Assembly (NCBI GenBank): GCA_031553395.1 | Contig: JAVBLR010000011.1 | Location: 62,001-126,000 of the forward strand | Reading direction: 5' to 3' | Length of the DNA: 64,000 nt | DNA from: WRGA01 sp031553395 | Lineage (GTDB): Bacteria > Bacteroidota > Bacteroidia > Bacteroidales > WRGA01 | Shown: positions 53,421 to 63,900 of the stretch, piece after piece | Layout of the letters: each line of letters opens with the position of its first letter | Position numbering within the stretch: the stretch's first letter is position 1 | The notes under the pieces: model-generated | Told to the model about the DNA's origin: nothing | The model's database searches: none | The model's input: only the letters and a program-made list of their open reading frames with translations | Translations under genes and position numbers: made by a program

Positions 53421-55277
53421 TTAAAAACTAAATAATATTGGCAATAGCAATACCATAATGATTCCCATGATGATTTGCAAAGGTAATCCAACTTTAATAT
53501 AATCCATAAACGCATACCGACCAGCAGACATAACTAATGCATTCGGTGGTGTCGAAAACGGACTGGCAAAACACATACTTGCAGCTACAGTCACAGCAAA
53601 CAAAAACGGATACGGACTTACACCAATATCAAGTGCTGAATGCAATGCTATAGGAGCAAATAATACTGCCGTTGCTGTGTTGCTGATGAACATTGTCATT
53701 AATGATGTTCCAAAATAAATTCCAGCTAATAATACCGTTGGGCCAAAATCGCCTAATCCTCCAACTAATGCAGCTGAAATAGTTCCTGATGCGCCTGTTT
53801 TTTCCAAAGCTAACGACATCGGCAACATGGCGGCAATAAGCACAAGACTTTCCCAGTTTATCGTTTTATAAGCATCTTCAACTCTCCGTAGACAACCGGT
53901 AAGCACCATTAAAACAGCAGCAATAAGAACAGCTGTAACTGCAGGAATCAAGTTGAATGCCATTGCGATTACCATTAAAATCATAATTCCTGCAGCAATC
54001 GGAGCTTTACTATCCAATGTTATTTTTTTAGCTTCTTCCGAAGGTTGTCCAACCACTACCCATTCATCCTGTTCTTCATTCAACAGGTCGATATTTTCCC
54101 ATTCTCCCTGAACAAGCAAGACGTCTCCGTTTTTCAATTTTTGATCTTTCAACCCTTGCAATATATATTCATTGCTGCGTTGAATTCCCAAAATATTTAC
54201 ATGATACTTTTCCCTGAATCCCGAATCTTTTACAGATTGATTAATTAATTTGGAATTAGGCATCAAAACAACTTCAGCAATACCGATTTTATCAAACCGG
54301 AGTTTTCCCATAAATTGAGGTTGGGTTTCTTCGGATTCATGTACATCAATCATTGGCGAATTTGTTTCTTTCGAAAATCTCTGCACATTTTCGAAATCTC
54401 CCCTGACATACAGAATATCTCCTTCCAAAATCATCGTATCCGGGCCAACAATCTTTTGTTCGACCGTTTTTAAGAATGGATTCTGAGAAGACGGTTTTCG
54501 CCTTATTTCCAATACATTCGTCCTATATTTTTGACGGACATCCAGTTCCCGCACATTTTTATTCTTCAAAAGAGAATTGGCTGTTACGCGCAAACGAAAT
54601 AAATTCCGGGAAAGCTGATATTCATTTGCCAAATCTTTTAATGACTTACGGCCCTTTTTTCCATTATTCTGTCCATTATCTCCTTTAAGGAAATATTTAC
54701 TCAAAGGCAACAATGTCAAAACACCAACGGTAATACAAATCAAACCGACCGGCAAAAAACTAAAGAACGACAATCCTTTATAACCCGCATCCAATAATGC
54801 ATTATGGATTACAAGGTTAGGAGGAGTACCAATCAATGTCATCATTCCACCCATACTGCTTGCAAAAGCCATTGGCATTAGAAATCGTCCTGGGTTCATA
54901 TCTGCGCTCAATGCCAAACTAACCACAATCGGCAACATCAACGCAACAGTTCCCGTATTACTTACAAAAGCTCCAATAAAAGCAGTTACCAGCATCACAA
55001 GAATAAACAACCGAGTGCTACTGTTGCCTCCCCATTGCAATATTTTGCTGCTAATCATTTTTGCCAAACCCGTTTGAAAAATAGCTCCACCTACAACAAA
55101 CAGTCCTGCCATCATTATGACAATTGAGTTTGAAAATCCCGACAACGCTTCTTCAGGAGTTAAAATATCAAATATCAGCAATAAAAGAAGTGCACAAAGA
55201 GCCACTAAATCCGAACGGATTTTCCCACTCATGAAAAAGACCGCCGAAAGAAGTAGAATTATCAGAGTAATTGTCAT
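53421..55277 (-). CDS. SLC13 family anion permease with two TrkA-C domains
   Basis: A 618-residue membrane protein with the split arrangement typical of the family: six or seven helices, a cytoplasmic insert of about 210 residues, then further helices. The first helix pair includes the SNTGTVALMLPIVVSLA loop and the second SNTATAVLFAPIALHSA, the two SNT motifs that bind the anion. The insert holds two RCK-C/TrkA-C domains (KYRTNVLEIRR and KYHVNILGIQRS). Likely substrates are sulfate or dicarboxylates, driven by sodium; which one cannot be read. Divergent from the toxin-antitoxin pair. Confidence 0.9.
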   Translation of the reverse strand: MTITLIILLLSAVFFMSGKIRSDLVALCALLLLLIFDILTPEEALSGFSNSIVIMMAGLFVVGGAIFQTGLAKMISSKILQWGGNSSTRLFILVMLVTAFIGAFVSNTGTVALMLPIVVSLALSADMNPGRFLMPMAFASSMGGMMTLIGTPPNLVIHNALLDAGYKGLSFFSFLPVGLICITVGVLTLLPLSKYFLKGDNGQNNGKKGRKSLKDLANEYQLSRNLFRLRVTANSLLKNKNVRELDVRQKYRTNVLEIRRKPSSQNPFLKTVEQKIVGPDTMILEGDILYVRGDFENVQRFSKETNSPMIDVHESEETQPQFMGKLRFDKIGIAEVVLMPNSKLINQSVKDSGFREKYHVNILGIQRSNEYILQGLKDQKLKNGDVLLVQGEWENIDLLNEEQDEWVVVGQPSEEAKKITLDSKAPIAAGIMILMVIAMAFNLIPAVTAVLIAAVLMVLTGCLRRVEDAYKTINWESLVLIAAMLPMSLALEKTGASGTISAALVGGLGDFGPTVLLAGIYFGTSLMTMFISNTATAVLFAPIALHSALDIGVSPYPFLFAVTVAASMCFASPFSTPPNALVMSAGRYAFMDYIKVGLPLQIIMGIIMVLLLPILFSF

Positions 55278-55463
55278 AGAAAATAATATGGATTAGGAAA
55301 AGTCACGCAAAGATACTTAAATCTTCGAGTGAAAAGTTAAAAATGAAAAGTTAAAAGTGATGAAAGGAGTTTCTTAATAACCAATATTTACATGATATGA
55401 TTTCTAACTCAATTTATTTTGAATACTTTTTTTTAATTCTAAAAGCTTTTCTGTTTTCGATAG

Positions 55464-55494
55464 TTGTAATTTTATTTGATAACTATTACATTTG
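55464..55494 (+). promoter_or_regulatory. Promoter of the toxin-antitoxin pair
   Basis: TTG at 55464-55466 and TACATTTG at 55487-55494 are 20 nt apart. Transcription should start near 55500, about 15 nt before the antitoxin ATG. Confidence 0.65.
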
Positions 55495-55515
55495 TCCTAT
55501 TATTCACATTAAGTC

Positions 55516-55731
55516 ATGGATAAAAAAAAATCGAAAGATAAGAAATATCAACAGCCTGATTCTTCATCTGTTGTGAATGAATCACAGGCAGAATACATAG
55601 TACAATCTGAAGCTGATATATTTGATAAATACGGCGAAAGGCAGTATTACACTCATGAAGAATTTTTCTCAATACTGAAGACAGAAATAAACAACAGATT
55701 CGGTTATGAAGTCATTAAAGAGAATGATTAG
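55516..55731 (+). CDS. Putative antitoxin of a ParE/RelE-type pair
   Basis: A 71-residue acidic-to-neutral protein with a very basic first ten residues (MDKKKSKDKKY). The second half (YTHEEFFSILKTEINNRFG) could form the helix that wraps the toxin. No ribbon-helix-helix or HTH is obvious, so it may not repress its own promoter, or it may do so by a novel fold. It ends 2 nt before the ParE-like gene, the usual antitoxin-first order. A good consensus promoter lies in front. Confidence 0.7.
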   Translation: MDKKKSKDKKYQQPDSSSVVNESQAEYIVQSEADIFDKYGERQYYTHEEFFSILKTEINNRFGYEVIKEND

Positions 55732-55733
55732 TA

Positions 55734-56036
55734 ATGGAAAAATATATCGTTCTTATTTCGGTAAATGCTCGGCAAGATATTGTTTTAATTGTTAATTTTA
55801 TTGAGAATTATTTGAAAGCACCTTTATCTGCAGCCCATTTTTACTCAGGATTAGAAAAGAGAGTAAAAGAATTATCACAATCTGCCAATATTTATAAAAT
55901 ATCTCACCATCAAGCTATCCTGAAATACGGGCCAAATGCCCGGCGAATTAACTACAAAGGTTTTGCAATAATCTACACGATTGAAGAATCAAAAGTTATT
56001 ATACACAGAATTATTCATGGCAGTTTGATTGTGTAA
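55734..56036 (+). CDS. RelE/ParE family toxin
   Basis: A 100-residue protein of the RelE/ParE superfamily. It opens with VLISVNARQDIVLIVNFIENYL, the first two helices, and has the conserved YKISHHQAILKYGPNARRI and YTIEESKVIIHRIIHG strands at the end. Members either cleave mRNA on the ribosome or poison DNA gyrase; the Bacteroidota group to which this belongs has not been assigned by me. It follows the antitoxin by 2 nt in one operon, and converges on the ygiQ gene with a gap of 42 nt. Confidence 0.85.
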   Translation: MEKYIVLISVNARQDIVLIVNFIENYLKAPLSAAHFYSGLEKRVKELSQSANIYKISHHQAILKYGPNARRINYKGFAIIYTIEESKVIIHRIIHGSLIV

Positions 56037-56078
56037 ATATACAGAATAGAAGTTTTAAGAAACTTATTCAATTATCTA

Positions 56079-57893
56079 CTAAAACAACTTCTTTATTAAA
56101 TCAAACCGTTTCATTCGTTTCAATTTATTTAGAATCGATTGACGGTATTCGGGTTGATACCAAAAGAAAAATTCTCTCTGGGCTAATTTTTGTTCTTTGG
56201 TTGTAGCTGTAAAAACCTTTTCGAGTGTATAAGGATGATATCCGGTATAATAAATTTCGGTTGCCAACGTCATTGGTGTTGGAGTAAAATCCTGAATTTG
56301 TTCCAGTTTAAAGTTCATGGATTTTGTTGCCGCAGCCAATTCTGCCATATCCTCTTCGCGGCACGACGGATGACTCGAAATAAAATACGGAATCAATTGT
56401 TGCCTAAGATTCTTCTCCTTGTTTATTTTTTCGAATATCCGGTTAAACTGTTCGAATTGCTTGAATGAAGGTTTTCGCATGCATTGCAGAACCGTTTCGG
56501 AAGAATGTTCAGGCGCAACTTTCAAACGTCCTGAAACATGATTGGCAATCAATTCTTCGGTATATTCTTTTGCCGATTTATTTACTTTTTCGTCCTTATC
56601 GCGATGCAATAATAAATCATATCGAACTCCACTTCCAACAAAGGATTTTTTGATTCCGTTGATTTTGTCAACAGATTTATATAAATCCAATAACGGTTGA
56701 TGGTCGGTATTCAAATTCGGACAAATAACAGGATGAATACATGATGGTTTTTTACAGGAACGGCAGATTTTTTCATCTTTACCTTTCATCCGATACATAT
56801 TCGCCGAAGGTCCGCCCAAATCACTCAAATATCCTTTAAAATCAGGACGAACAACCAAATTCTGAACTTCTTTCAATACCGATTCTTTGCTGCGTGAAAC
56901 AATAAATTTTCCCTGATGCGCCGAAATCGTACAAAATGCACATCCACCAAAACATCCGCGATGAATGTTTACTGAGAATTTAATCATCTCATAAGCAGGA
57001 ATATGTTTGTCTTTATACTTCGGATGAGGCAAACGGGTAAAAGGCAAATCATGAACAGCATCTAACGCTTCCTGTGACATTAATGGATAAGGCAGATTAA
57101 CCACAACATATTCATTTTCTACTTGTTGAAAAATCCGTTGAGATTCATATTTATTGGATTGTTCTTCAATATGGCGGAAGTTCTTGGCTTGTTTTAATTT
57201 ATCCTTTAAACATTCTTCATACGAAAAAAGAACAATATCATCCTTCTGAACTGATATTTTTTCTTTTCCCGTCAGATAGGCCGTTTGAGGTAAATCAGTT
57301 ATTTCATCTATCGTTTTTCCTGCTTGAATTTGATTAGCCAATTCAACAACAGGCTTCTCCCCCATTCCATAAATCAGTAAATCGGCTTTACTTTCCAATA
57401 AAATCGATGGTTTTAATTTATCCTGCCAATAATCGTAATGAGTCAAACGGCGTAACGAAGCCTCAATTCCGCCAATTATAACAGGAACATCAGGATATAG
57501 TTTTTTTAAAATCTGAGAATAAACAATGGTTGGATAGTCGGGACGCATTCCCGAACGAGCATCAGGCGTATAAGCATCATCCGAGCGAAGGCGTTTATTG
57601 GCCGTATAATGATTGACCATGCTATCCATTGCACCGGCCGAAATAGCAAAAAACAATCGTGGAATTCCCAATTTTTTAAAATCACGCAAATCGTCCCGCC
57701 AATTGGGCTGCGGAACAATAGCCACTCGTAATCCGTTATTTTCCAAAACTCTACCAATTACAGCCGCGCCAAACGACGGATGGTCGACATATGCATCTCC
57801 CGAAAAAAGAATTACATCTACATAATCCCATCCTCGTAATTCTAATTCTTTTTTGGTAGTTGGTAAAAAATCGGTAAGCTTGAAATCATTCAT
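56079..57893 (-). CDS. ygiQ: YgiQ family radical SAM protein
   Basis: A 604-residue member of the YgiQ family, with the start set at the ATG at 57893; a longer frame would use TTG at 57911 inside a TAnnTTTG element. The N-terminal part is a B12-binding-like domain (DVILFSGDAYVDHPSFG, VPVIIGGIEASLRR). The radical SAM core has CFGGCAFC. A second cysteine group (ICRSCKKPSCIHPVIC) follows around residue 400. Function in the cell remains unknown though it is widely conserved; a tRNA or rRNA modification is usually suspected. The promoter sits so close that the mRNA may be leaderless. Confidence 0.93.
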   Translation of the reverse strand: MNDFKLTDFLPTTKKELELRGWDYVDVILFSGDAYVDHPSFGAAVIGRVLENNGLRVAIVPQPNWRDDLRDFKKLGIPRLFFAISAGAMDSMVNHYTANKRLRSDDAYTPDARSGMRPDYPTIVYSQILKKLYPDVPVIIGGIEASLRRLTHYDYWQDKLKPSILLESKADLLIYGMGEKPVVELANQIQAGKTIDEITDLPQTAYLTGKEKISVQKDDIVLFSYEECLKDKLKQAKNFRHIEEQSNKYESQRIFQQVENEYVVVNLPYPLMSQEALDAVHDLPFTRLPHPKYKDKHIPAYEMIKFSVNIHRGCFGGCAFCTISAHQGKFIVSRSKESVLKEVQNLVVRPDFKGYLSDLGGPSANMYRMKGKDEKICRSCKKPSCIHPVICPNLNTDHQPLLDLYKSVDKINGIKKSFVGSGVRYDLLLHRDKDEKVNKSAKEYTEELIANHVSGRLKVAPEHSSETVLQCMRKPSFKQFEQFNRIFEKINKEKNLRQQLIPYFISSHPSCREEDMAELAAATKSMNFKLEQIQDFTPTPMTLATEIYYTGYHPYTLEKVFTATTKEQKLAQREFFFWYQPEYRQSILNKLKRMKRFDLIKKLF

Positions 57894-57897
57894 AGTG

Positions 57898-57905
57898 CAA
57901 AGATA
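57898..57905 (-). promoter_or_regulatory. -7 promoter-like element for ygiQ (TATCTTTG)
   Basis: Minus-strand TATCTTTG lies only 5-12 nt upstream of the ATG at 57893, so the transcript would start at or beside the start codon. No -33 partner is clear. Confidence 0.4.
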
Positions 57906-57948
57906 CTGCAATGAATTAAAAATTAAGAGTTAAGGGTTAAGAAATTTC

Positions 57949-58008
57949 AAGGGAAAAGGTAAAAAGTAAAAGGCATGAAACTTTTTCCTTTTTTACCTTT
58001 TTCCTTAC
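57949..58008. repeat. A/T-rich inverted repeat downstream of the SGNH hydrolase gene
   Basis: GGAAAAGGTAAAAAGTAAAAGG is matched by the inverse CCTTTTTTACCTTTTTCC some 10 nt further on (each shown as a block). Such A/T-rich hairpins after a gene could act as terminators for the SGNH gene. Confidence 0.5.
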
Positions 58009-58013
58009 AAACA

Positions 58014-59135
58014 TTATTCCTTCACAAATTTTGTAAAAGAATCATTGCATTTCAAAATATAAATTCCTTTAGATAAATGTTCAATATTGACTTCTAAAGA
58101 TGAAACTCCGGATGAAACCGGTTGTTGCAATACTTTTTTTCCCGATAAATCAACTATTTCTACATTCGATTGCTCATTCGTTGGTTCGGGAAAATTGATT
58201 GCTAAGATTGATTTTACAGGATTATTTATGTGGATTTCATTGTTTAGATAAACATCATTCACAGAATTAGCTGCAATCCATTTTTTTGAAATCAATTCTT
58301 TATAAATTGTCTCTGCAACCAATTCATATCCTTTTGAATTCAAATGAATATAATCAGATAATAATGAAGATGGTATAGAACCATAAGAACCACCGGAAAG
58401 AACCTTAAAAACATCAACATAATTATTCGGATAAGCAGTTTTCAACGCGGCATTGATATCCATAACCGTATTATATCCAGTTGTTCCGGGAGTTTCACTT
58501 GTTCCTACAGTGAGGGAGAGTACTAAAAATCTCCTTTTAGTCGGACTTAGATTATCAACACAAGCCTTAATATCTTTCAGTATTACATCTTTTTCATAAA
58601 TATTATTCCTTCCCATCCAAAAAACAATGATGTCATTATCAGTATAATCCTTATCTACAATGAATTGAGAATTAGCAGGACAAGACACCGCAGCTCCTTC
58701 CTTATCGCGTTGAAAATACCACCAATTGGTGTTCTCCCTCCAAAAAAGAATTCGCCCATGAACTCCGCACAATGTACCACTAACCGCAGTATATTTATCG
58801 CTTAATGATACATCCAATGTTATGTTAATATTGATATTTTGTATTTGTGTAAAAATAGCCGGAGTTGTTGTCAATACATTATCCCATACTGAAACATAGA
58901 CTGGTCTCACGCCAAAACGAGCTGCAATTTGAGTTGAAGTTTGACTACTTAAACCTGCATTTATAACTTCCAAACCAGTCAATTGAGCCAATTTATCCGG
59001 ATAAGTAACGCCATTTCCTCCAGCCCCTTTAGTCAGGGAATTGCCAAAACAATAAATTTTCTGCTGTGGATATAAATTCTGAAAATTTAACGTAAATGAA
59101 ATAAGTAAAATAATTAGTATGTAGTTTTTTTTCAT
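58014..59135 (-). CDS. SGNH/GDSL hydrolase with T9SS sorting domain
   Basis: A 373-residue exported protein (signal peptide LNFQNLYPQ). The SGNH core reads FGNSLTKGAGG (catalytic Ser in block I), GLSSQTSTQIA (Gly), MGRNN (Asn, block III) and DYIHLNSKGYE (Asp and His, block V). It probably deacetylates or cleaves ester groups of carbohydrates. The last 75 residues are a type A T9SS sorting domain (NVEIVDLSGKKV and HLSKGIYILKC), so the protein is exported across the outer membrane. Length is normal for a single SGNH domain plus tail. Next gene upstream is the peptidase-like one at a gap of 12 nt. Confidence 0.9.
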   Translation of the reverse strand: MKKNYILIILLISFTLNFQNLYPQQKIYCFGNSLTKGAGGNGVTYPDKLAQLTGLEVINAGLSSQTSTQIAARFGVRPVYVSVWDNVLTTTPAIFTQIQNININITLDVSLSDKYTAVSGTLCGVHGRILFWRENTNWWYFQRDKEGAAVSCPANSQFIVDKDYTDNDIIVFWMGRNNIYEKDVILKDIKACVDNLSPTKRRFLVLSLTVGTSETPGTTGYNTVMDINAALKTAYPNNYVDVFKVLSGGSYGSIPSSLLSDYIHLNSKGYELVAETIYKELISKKWIAANSVNDVYLNNEIHINNPVKSILAINFPEPTNEQSNVEIVDLSGKKVLQQPVSSGVSSLEVNIEHLSKGIYILKCNDSFTKFVKE

Positions 59136-59147
59136 AATTTGAATTAT

Positions 59148-59921
59148 TTATTTCGAATATTGCGCAAGAAACTCTTTCTCAAAATCGGCAAATCCGCCTT
59201 CATAACAACTATTGAAAGCTTCGACACCGGATTTCTCGGATTTAATTTGACGAATAAACTCTATGGCTACATTTTGATCTTTTTGCATTAAAAAAAGAAT
59301 GATACAATATCCTAACGAATAACCATAATTATCATGAGTAAAAGACATTTTATAAAATTTATTGGCATCCCAAGTTAAGAAATCGACCAAATTAATATCC
59401 CGTGTTTGAATCATTGTTTTAACACGATTTACAGCATAATCATACACATTCGGTTTTACTATTTTTCCATTATAATTCAAATGTGTGAAATATTCCGCCA
59501 ACCCTTCATTTATCCATACAGGTGGACGTTCAATATGTGTATTTATAAAATAATGACTCAATTCGTAATAACTTGTAAGCAAAAATCTTTTTTCATTTTT
59601 GGCCTTACAAACAACAGCTTCTTTATTCTTTCTCGAATAAAACCCCATCGAATTATGTAATGTTGTTCTTGTCTGTTCTTTCTGATACAGTAAATAGGCT
59701 GCATAATCATTGTAAATATTAAGCCTGACATCAGATAGTTTAACTGTATCTTCCGGAAAAACAAGGTTATAAAATGTTGTTTGAAAATCAATTGCTTTTT
59801 CAAGTGATACTTTTTCTTTTTGCGTTAAAACATTATCAGTATCGCTGATGCTATATTTAGGTTGAGCCAAAAGAAAACAACAAAATGATGCAAATAATAA
59901 TGATATACAGAATCTTGTCAT
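59148..59921 (-). CDS. Degenerate gluzincin-like exported protein (peptidase MA / DUF1570-like)
   Basis: A 257-residue exported protein (signal peptide CCFLLAQ). The fold resembles the small gluzincins: YELSHYFIN corresponds to the zinc helix HExxH, followed by PPVWINEGLAEYF, the usual third-ligand helix with the Glu. The first His of HExxH is replaced by Tyr, so zinc binding would be impaired. It is unclear if it is a catalytically dead homologue. It overlaps the gene for the M23-like protein by 4 nt (59918-59921), which suggests coordinated production. Function unknown. Confidence 0.7.
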   Translation of the reverse strand: MTRFCISLLFASFCCFLLAQPKYSISDTDNVLTQKEKVSLEKAIDFQTTFYNLVFPEDTVKLSDVRLNIYNDYAAYLLYQKEQTRTTLHNSMGFYSRKNKEAVVCKAKNEKRFLLTSYYELSHYFINTHIERPPVWINEGLAEYFTHLNYNGKIVKPNVYDYAVNRVKTMIQTRDINLVDFLTWDANKFYKMSFTHDNYGYSLGYCIILFLMQKDQNVAIEFIRQIKSEKSGVEAFNSCYEGGFADFEKEFLAQYSK

Positions 59922-60820
59922 TTTCCTTTATTTTTCTTTTCTTCGTATTTCTTTTTTTCCTTATCACTCATTTCCTGAGTAATCATATCATCCGTTATAC
60001 CGGCAATATAAGTAGTTTTTTCATCTAGCTTCACATTGCCATAATCAACCGTATAAAAGGTGGGTATCAATGAACTATGCTTGTGTCCTGTTTCTCTGTC
60101 TTGAACCTTATTTTTATCCAAATAGTACACAGAAAATTTCACATTTTTTTGATCTTTATTGTTACTATTCTTTTTTGTTTTTACAATCGCAATCGGTTGC
60201 CCAATTTCAACATAATCACCCGGATTTACCAAAGGTTCGTCTATAAGGGAATATTCGGCAAAACTATCATCCTTGTGATATACAATAACCTTATTATCCC
60301 TCGTATTAGCAGTTTTTACCGTTTGATCCGACAAGCTACTATCACAAATCCGCCCTTCTCTTGATGCAAAAATAGTATCACTTGCATTCTTCAAATTAAA
60401 AATCAACGTATAATCCCGATCATTTGATGTTGTAATTCGTAAACTGTCGCCCGTTTTTGTTGGAAGTGAATATACATAATCCAAATTCAGCTTCGCCCTA
60501 TCATTCCCCTTATATACACTATAGCGCCAACTATAATATGGAGAAGAACTATCGCTCAATCTCTTGAGTGTTAATATTCGTTGATTTCCTGGCTTCATAA
60601 CTCTTTTATACGGAAACGGCGTATTTGCAGAATAACCTCTAATTTCAGAGACATTTAATATAACATAATAGTCACAATAATCTTTATTATTCGACATGAA
60701 ATTAATATCACCATTTGCACTATGCTGAACTGATATTTCAACAGCCTGATCCTTGCTTGATTGCGATTGAACCTGTAAAAGGAATAAGAAAAGGAACGAT
60801 GATAAAAACAAATATCTCAT
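59918..60820 (-). CDS. Degenerate M23-like exported protein
   Basis: A 300-residue exported protein (signal peptide LLQVQSQS). The second half resembles the LytM/M23 fold: NKVIVYHKDDSFAEYSL followed by VNPGDYVEIGQPIAIV. In active enzymes the HL after Y gives a catalytic His; here it is SL. The N-terminal HxxxD site is also not obvious, so peptidoglycan cleavage is unlikely. The end is extremely basic and charged (MSDKEKKKYEEKKNKGK). It overlaps the next gene by 4 nt and is preceded by the terminator of the alpha-2-macroglobulin gene. It may bind rather than cut peptidoglycan. Confidence 0.65.
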   Translation of the reverse strand: MRYLFLSSFLFLFLLQVQSQSSKDQAVEISVQHSANGDINFMSNNKDYCDYYVILNVSEIRGYSANTPFPYKRVMKPGNQRILTLKRLSDSSSPYYSWRYSVYKGNDRAKLNLDYVYSLPTKTGDSLRITTSNDRDYTLIFNLKNASDTIFASREGRICDSSLSDQTVKTANTRDNKVIVYHKDDSFAEYSLIDEPLVNPGDYVEIGQPIAIVKTKKNSNNKDQKNVKFSVYYLDKNKVQDRETGHKHSSLIPTFYTVDYGNVKLDEKTTYIAGITDDMITQEMSDKEKKKYEEKKNKGK

Positions 60821-60909
60821 GACTCATTCATTTTTTATTAAACTTTATTTTCAACAAAATGCAAATATAGAAATATAATTAAACACTGCAAATTTTAGCA
60901 CATAAGGAA

Positions 60910-60949
60910 AATGCTCGAACATTTAAGCTTCCTTAAACATTCGAGCATT
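60910..60949 (-). terminator. Hairpin terminator after the alpha-2-macroglobulin-like gene
   Basis: AATGCTCGAACATTTAAG at 60910-60927 pairs with CTTAAACATTCGAGCATT at 60932-60949, with two mismatches and a 4-nt loop. On the minus strand a T-run follows. Confidence 0.8.
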
Positions 60950-60969
60950 CTTTAATTCAGGCTAACCAC

Positions 60970-63900
60970 TTAATTCGTTATTTCGACCTCACATCCTTTC
61001 ACCCAATATTTATAGGCATCGGAATAATATAAATAAGTTGAAGATGCCGCTCCTATATACTTTCCTGGAATATCAGCCTTTAAATCCAAATTGATGCGTT
61101 TCACTTCTTTCGGGCCAAGTTCACGGTAATAAAGAACGAGGTTATTGTCGATGATTTCGTAATAATCGAATATCTGCTTTTCCTTCATTTCCTTCAACTG
61201 CCACGGTTGTGGACTTAACCCACCCGGAATACCTATAATAGCCATACTCATCGGTTGACCTTCATTTTTGGTATTAGTTAATGTTGCCGAAAGTCGTACC
61301 GTTTCATTCATTTTTACGGATTTGCTTTGTAATGCTGTGGACAATGTCAATGGGCATAAATTGCTGCTTTCAGGTGTTAATGAATACCAACTGATATTTA
61401 CCGAATACGCATTCTTCAAATTTGTCAATATTGAAATGGTATTTGTGCCATTTTTGTATCCATATTGCGAAGTAGGCGGATTGATTATTGTACGTTTGAA
61501 ATCCTGATTAGGTAAAATAATTTCATTCATAACAGATTGCCCATTTAATGAAATGCCAAATCTTTTATCTCCTATGTTTTGGGCATTTGCGCCAATATAT
61601 TGAACATATTTAGTTAATGCCTGCAAACAAAGCGATGTTGCCTGAGTTCCGCCGAAGCCACCGAAACTACGGCTGCTTGTCATTACTTTAACACACTTTT
61701 CCAAAACAGAATGATCGACTGTTTCTTCATTTTTCATTAAAGCCAGGCACCATATTGCCAATGTTTCGTTTAATAAAGGCGTACCGGAACTTCTCACAAT
61801 CGAATTTTCTATTTTTAAACCCGGCAAATCGGATGTTTTTGCATAATTTTTAAACCAAGAAGTTAATTCATCATAATCATTCCGTTTGCCTAACGAATAT
61901 GCTGCATTTGCCATCAATGCCAAGCGGTATGCATCCCTGCTTGTCCATGCTTCTTTCAGGCATGATTCATATTCAAGGGAAATATCTTTGTAACCGATTT
62001 CGGCAAGCGCATAAACAATATATGCGTTATTGACATATTTTGGAGCAGCCGAAAATCCATATCTTCCACTATTCTGATTAAATCCGCCTTTTTTATCTTT
62101 CCTACTTATGATAAAATCCAATGTACGCTGCATCATTTCTTCATTTACTCCCGAATATACCTTTTTCATTTCATAAAATTCAATTAATCCGTATGCCGAA
62201 AGCACTTCGTGAGCAGGCGTTCCTCCATACCATTCAAATCCACCACCTTTAACTTCGTATGCAGCCAATTTGCCATAACCGTCTTTGATATATTCCAACG
62301 CCTTTTTTTCGGTATTGGAATCGATTTTCTTATTGGCATACATAAACTGTAATGCAAAAATATTGGGGAATGTACTTGACGATACCTGTTCGAAACATCC
62401 ATACGGTTGCCTGAAAATACTTTCCGCGCCACCTTGTAAATCATTCAGAATATTAGTATAACAAACAGCTTCCATCGTAATAAGCCCCTCTACTCCATTC
62501 AATATAAACGTACTCGTTTTTTCCGGCTCATTTCCCGAAATACTTACTGTCTTAGGGTATCCTATCGAATAAACCGAAATTGTTTGATTTATTCGATCTT
62601 TATAATCTTCACTTTCCAGCAAGATAGAAATATCATAAATCCCTACGCTATTACTTGCAACAAAAGGAATATAAACCGTTTTTGTTTCTCCTTTGGGAAC
62701 AATTGCCGATACATCGTAAACAGCCTGTTCTTTTGAGGTTGTCTCTACTTTTCCCCGAAGTGATACTAATGTTTTTTGTAAAACCGTTAATGATAATTTT
62801 ACGGGCCTGTCATTTTCCGTTGTATTTCGCAATAATACAGGAATAGAAACACTATCATTCACACTCATAAATAGGGGAATTTTTGCATCAGCAGAAATCG
62901 GCAATTGAGTAGAATAATCTTTTTCTTGCCGTCCGACCAGTCCGTTTGAAGTAATACCTTCAGCTGTAACACAAAATGCAGAAGTTGCGTCGTTGTTCCG
63001 GAATGTTATTGTTGCTTTTCCGTCTTTGTCGGTTGTAATATTTCCATTCCAATAAACAGTTGTATTAAAATTTGTACGTTCATTAGAATCATTCGTATTC
63101 GACTTAAATTCAGTTGCCCGGTAAAATTCTCGCCTTGGAATATATACCCCTTGATATTTCGAATACTTGTTTCCAGATCTGAAACTTGCTGATTTTTTAC
63201 TACTTACATCAATAGAACCATTATTCGAAGCTATAGTTCCGTAATTATTTACAGAAGAAGGCCCTTGCAATGTTATATAATTGATATTATTTACATTTAT
63301 CAATTCCCAATTGGAAAAATTAGCATTAGAAAGGTCATTCAATGACATGCCATCCAGTATCATTACCGGATAAGTAGTACCCGTTGCCTGAGAATTTATT
63401 CCTTTATATGTAAAATTATTATACGACCTTTTGCCCGGATCGGCATTTTGTTCCTGCATAGAAACTCCGGCAATAGATCCTGAAAGTATTGATTCAAAAT
63501 CAGGAGGAATTACCCTATAATACTCCCTGGTTACAGAAACCGACATGGCAGCAGATACCATATCTTTTCTTTTTTCAGTTCCATAACCTATAACAACAGA
63601 TTCTTCAAGTACAGATTCATCGCTTGATAGTTTAATATCCGAAGAACGTTTATTTTGCACATAACTATAATCCTGTTGCTTTATATTAACAACACTTTCT
63701 TCAACTACAGATTCAATCACAACTGCTTTCTCAAACTCTGCATTAGATAGATAATAAAATCCATCTTCATTTGTTTGAATAGGCTTTGCATTAAAAAGAT
63801 TTACTTGATTGGGTTGTTGAGTTGCAAGCAATATATTTCCCGAAATATCCACATTATGAAAAACAAATTGTCCTTTTGTTGTTGTTTTCAATTTAGCAAT

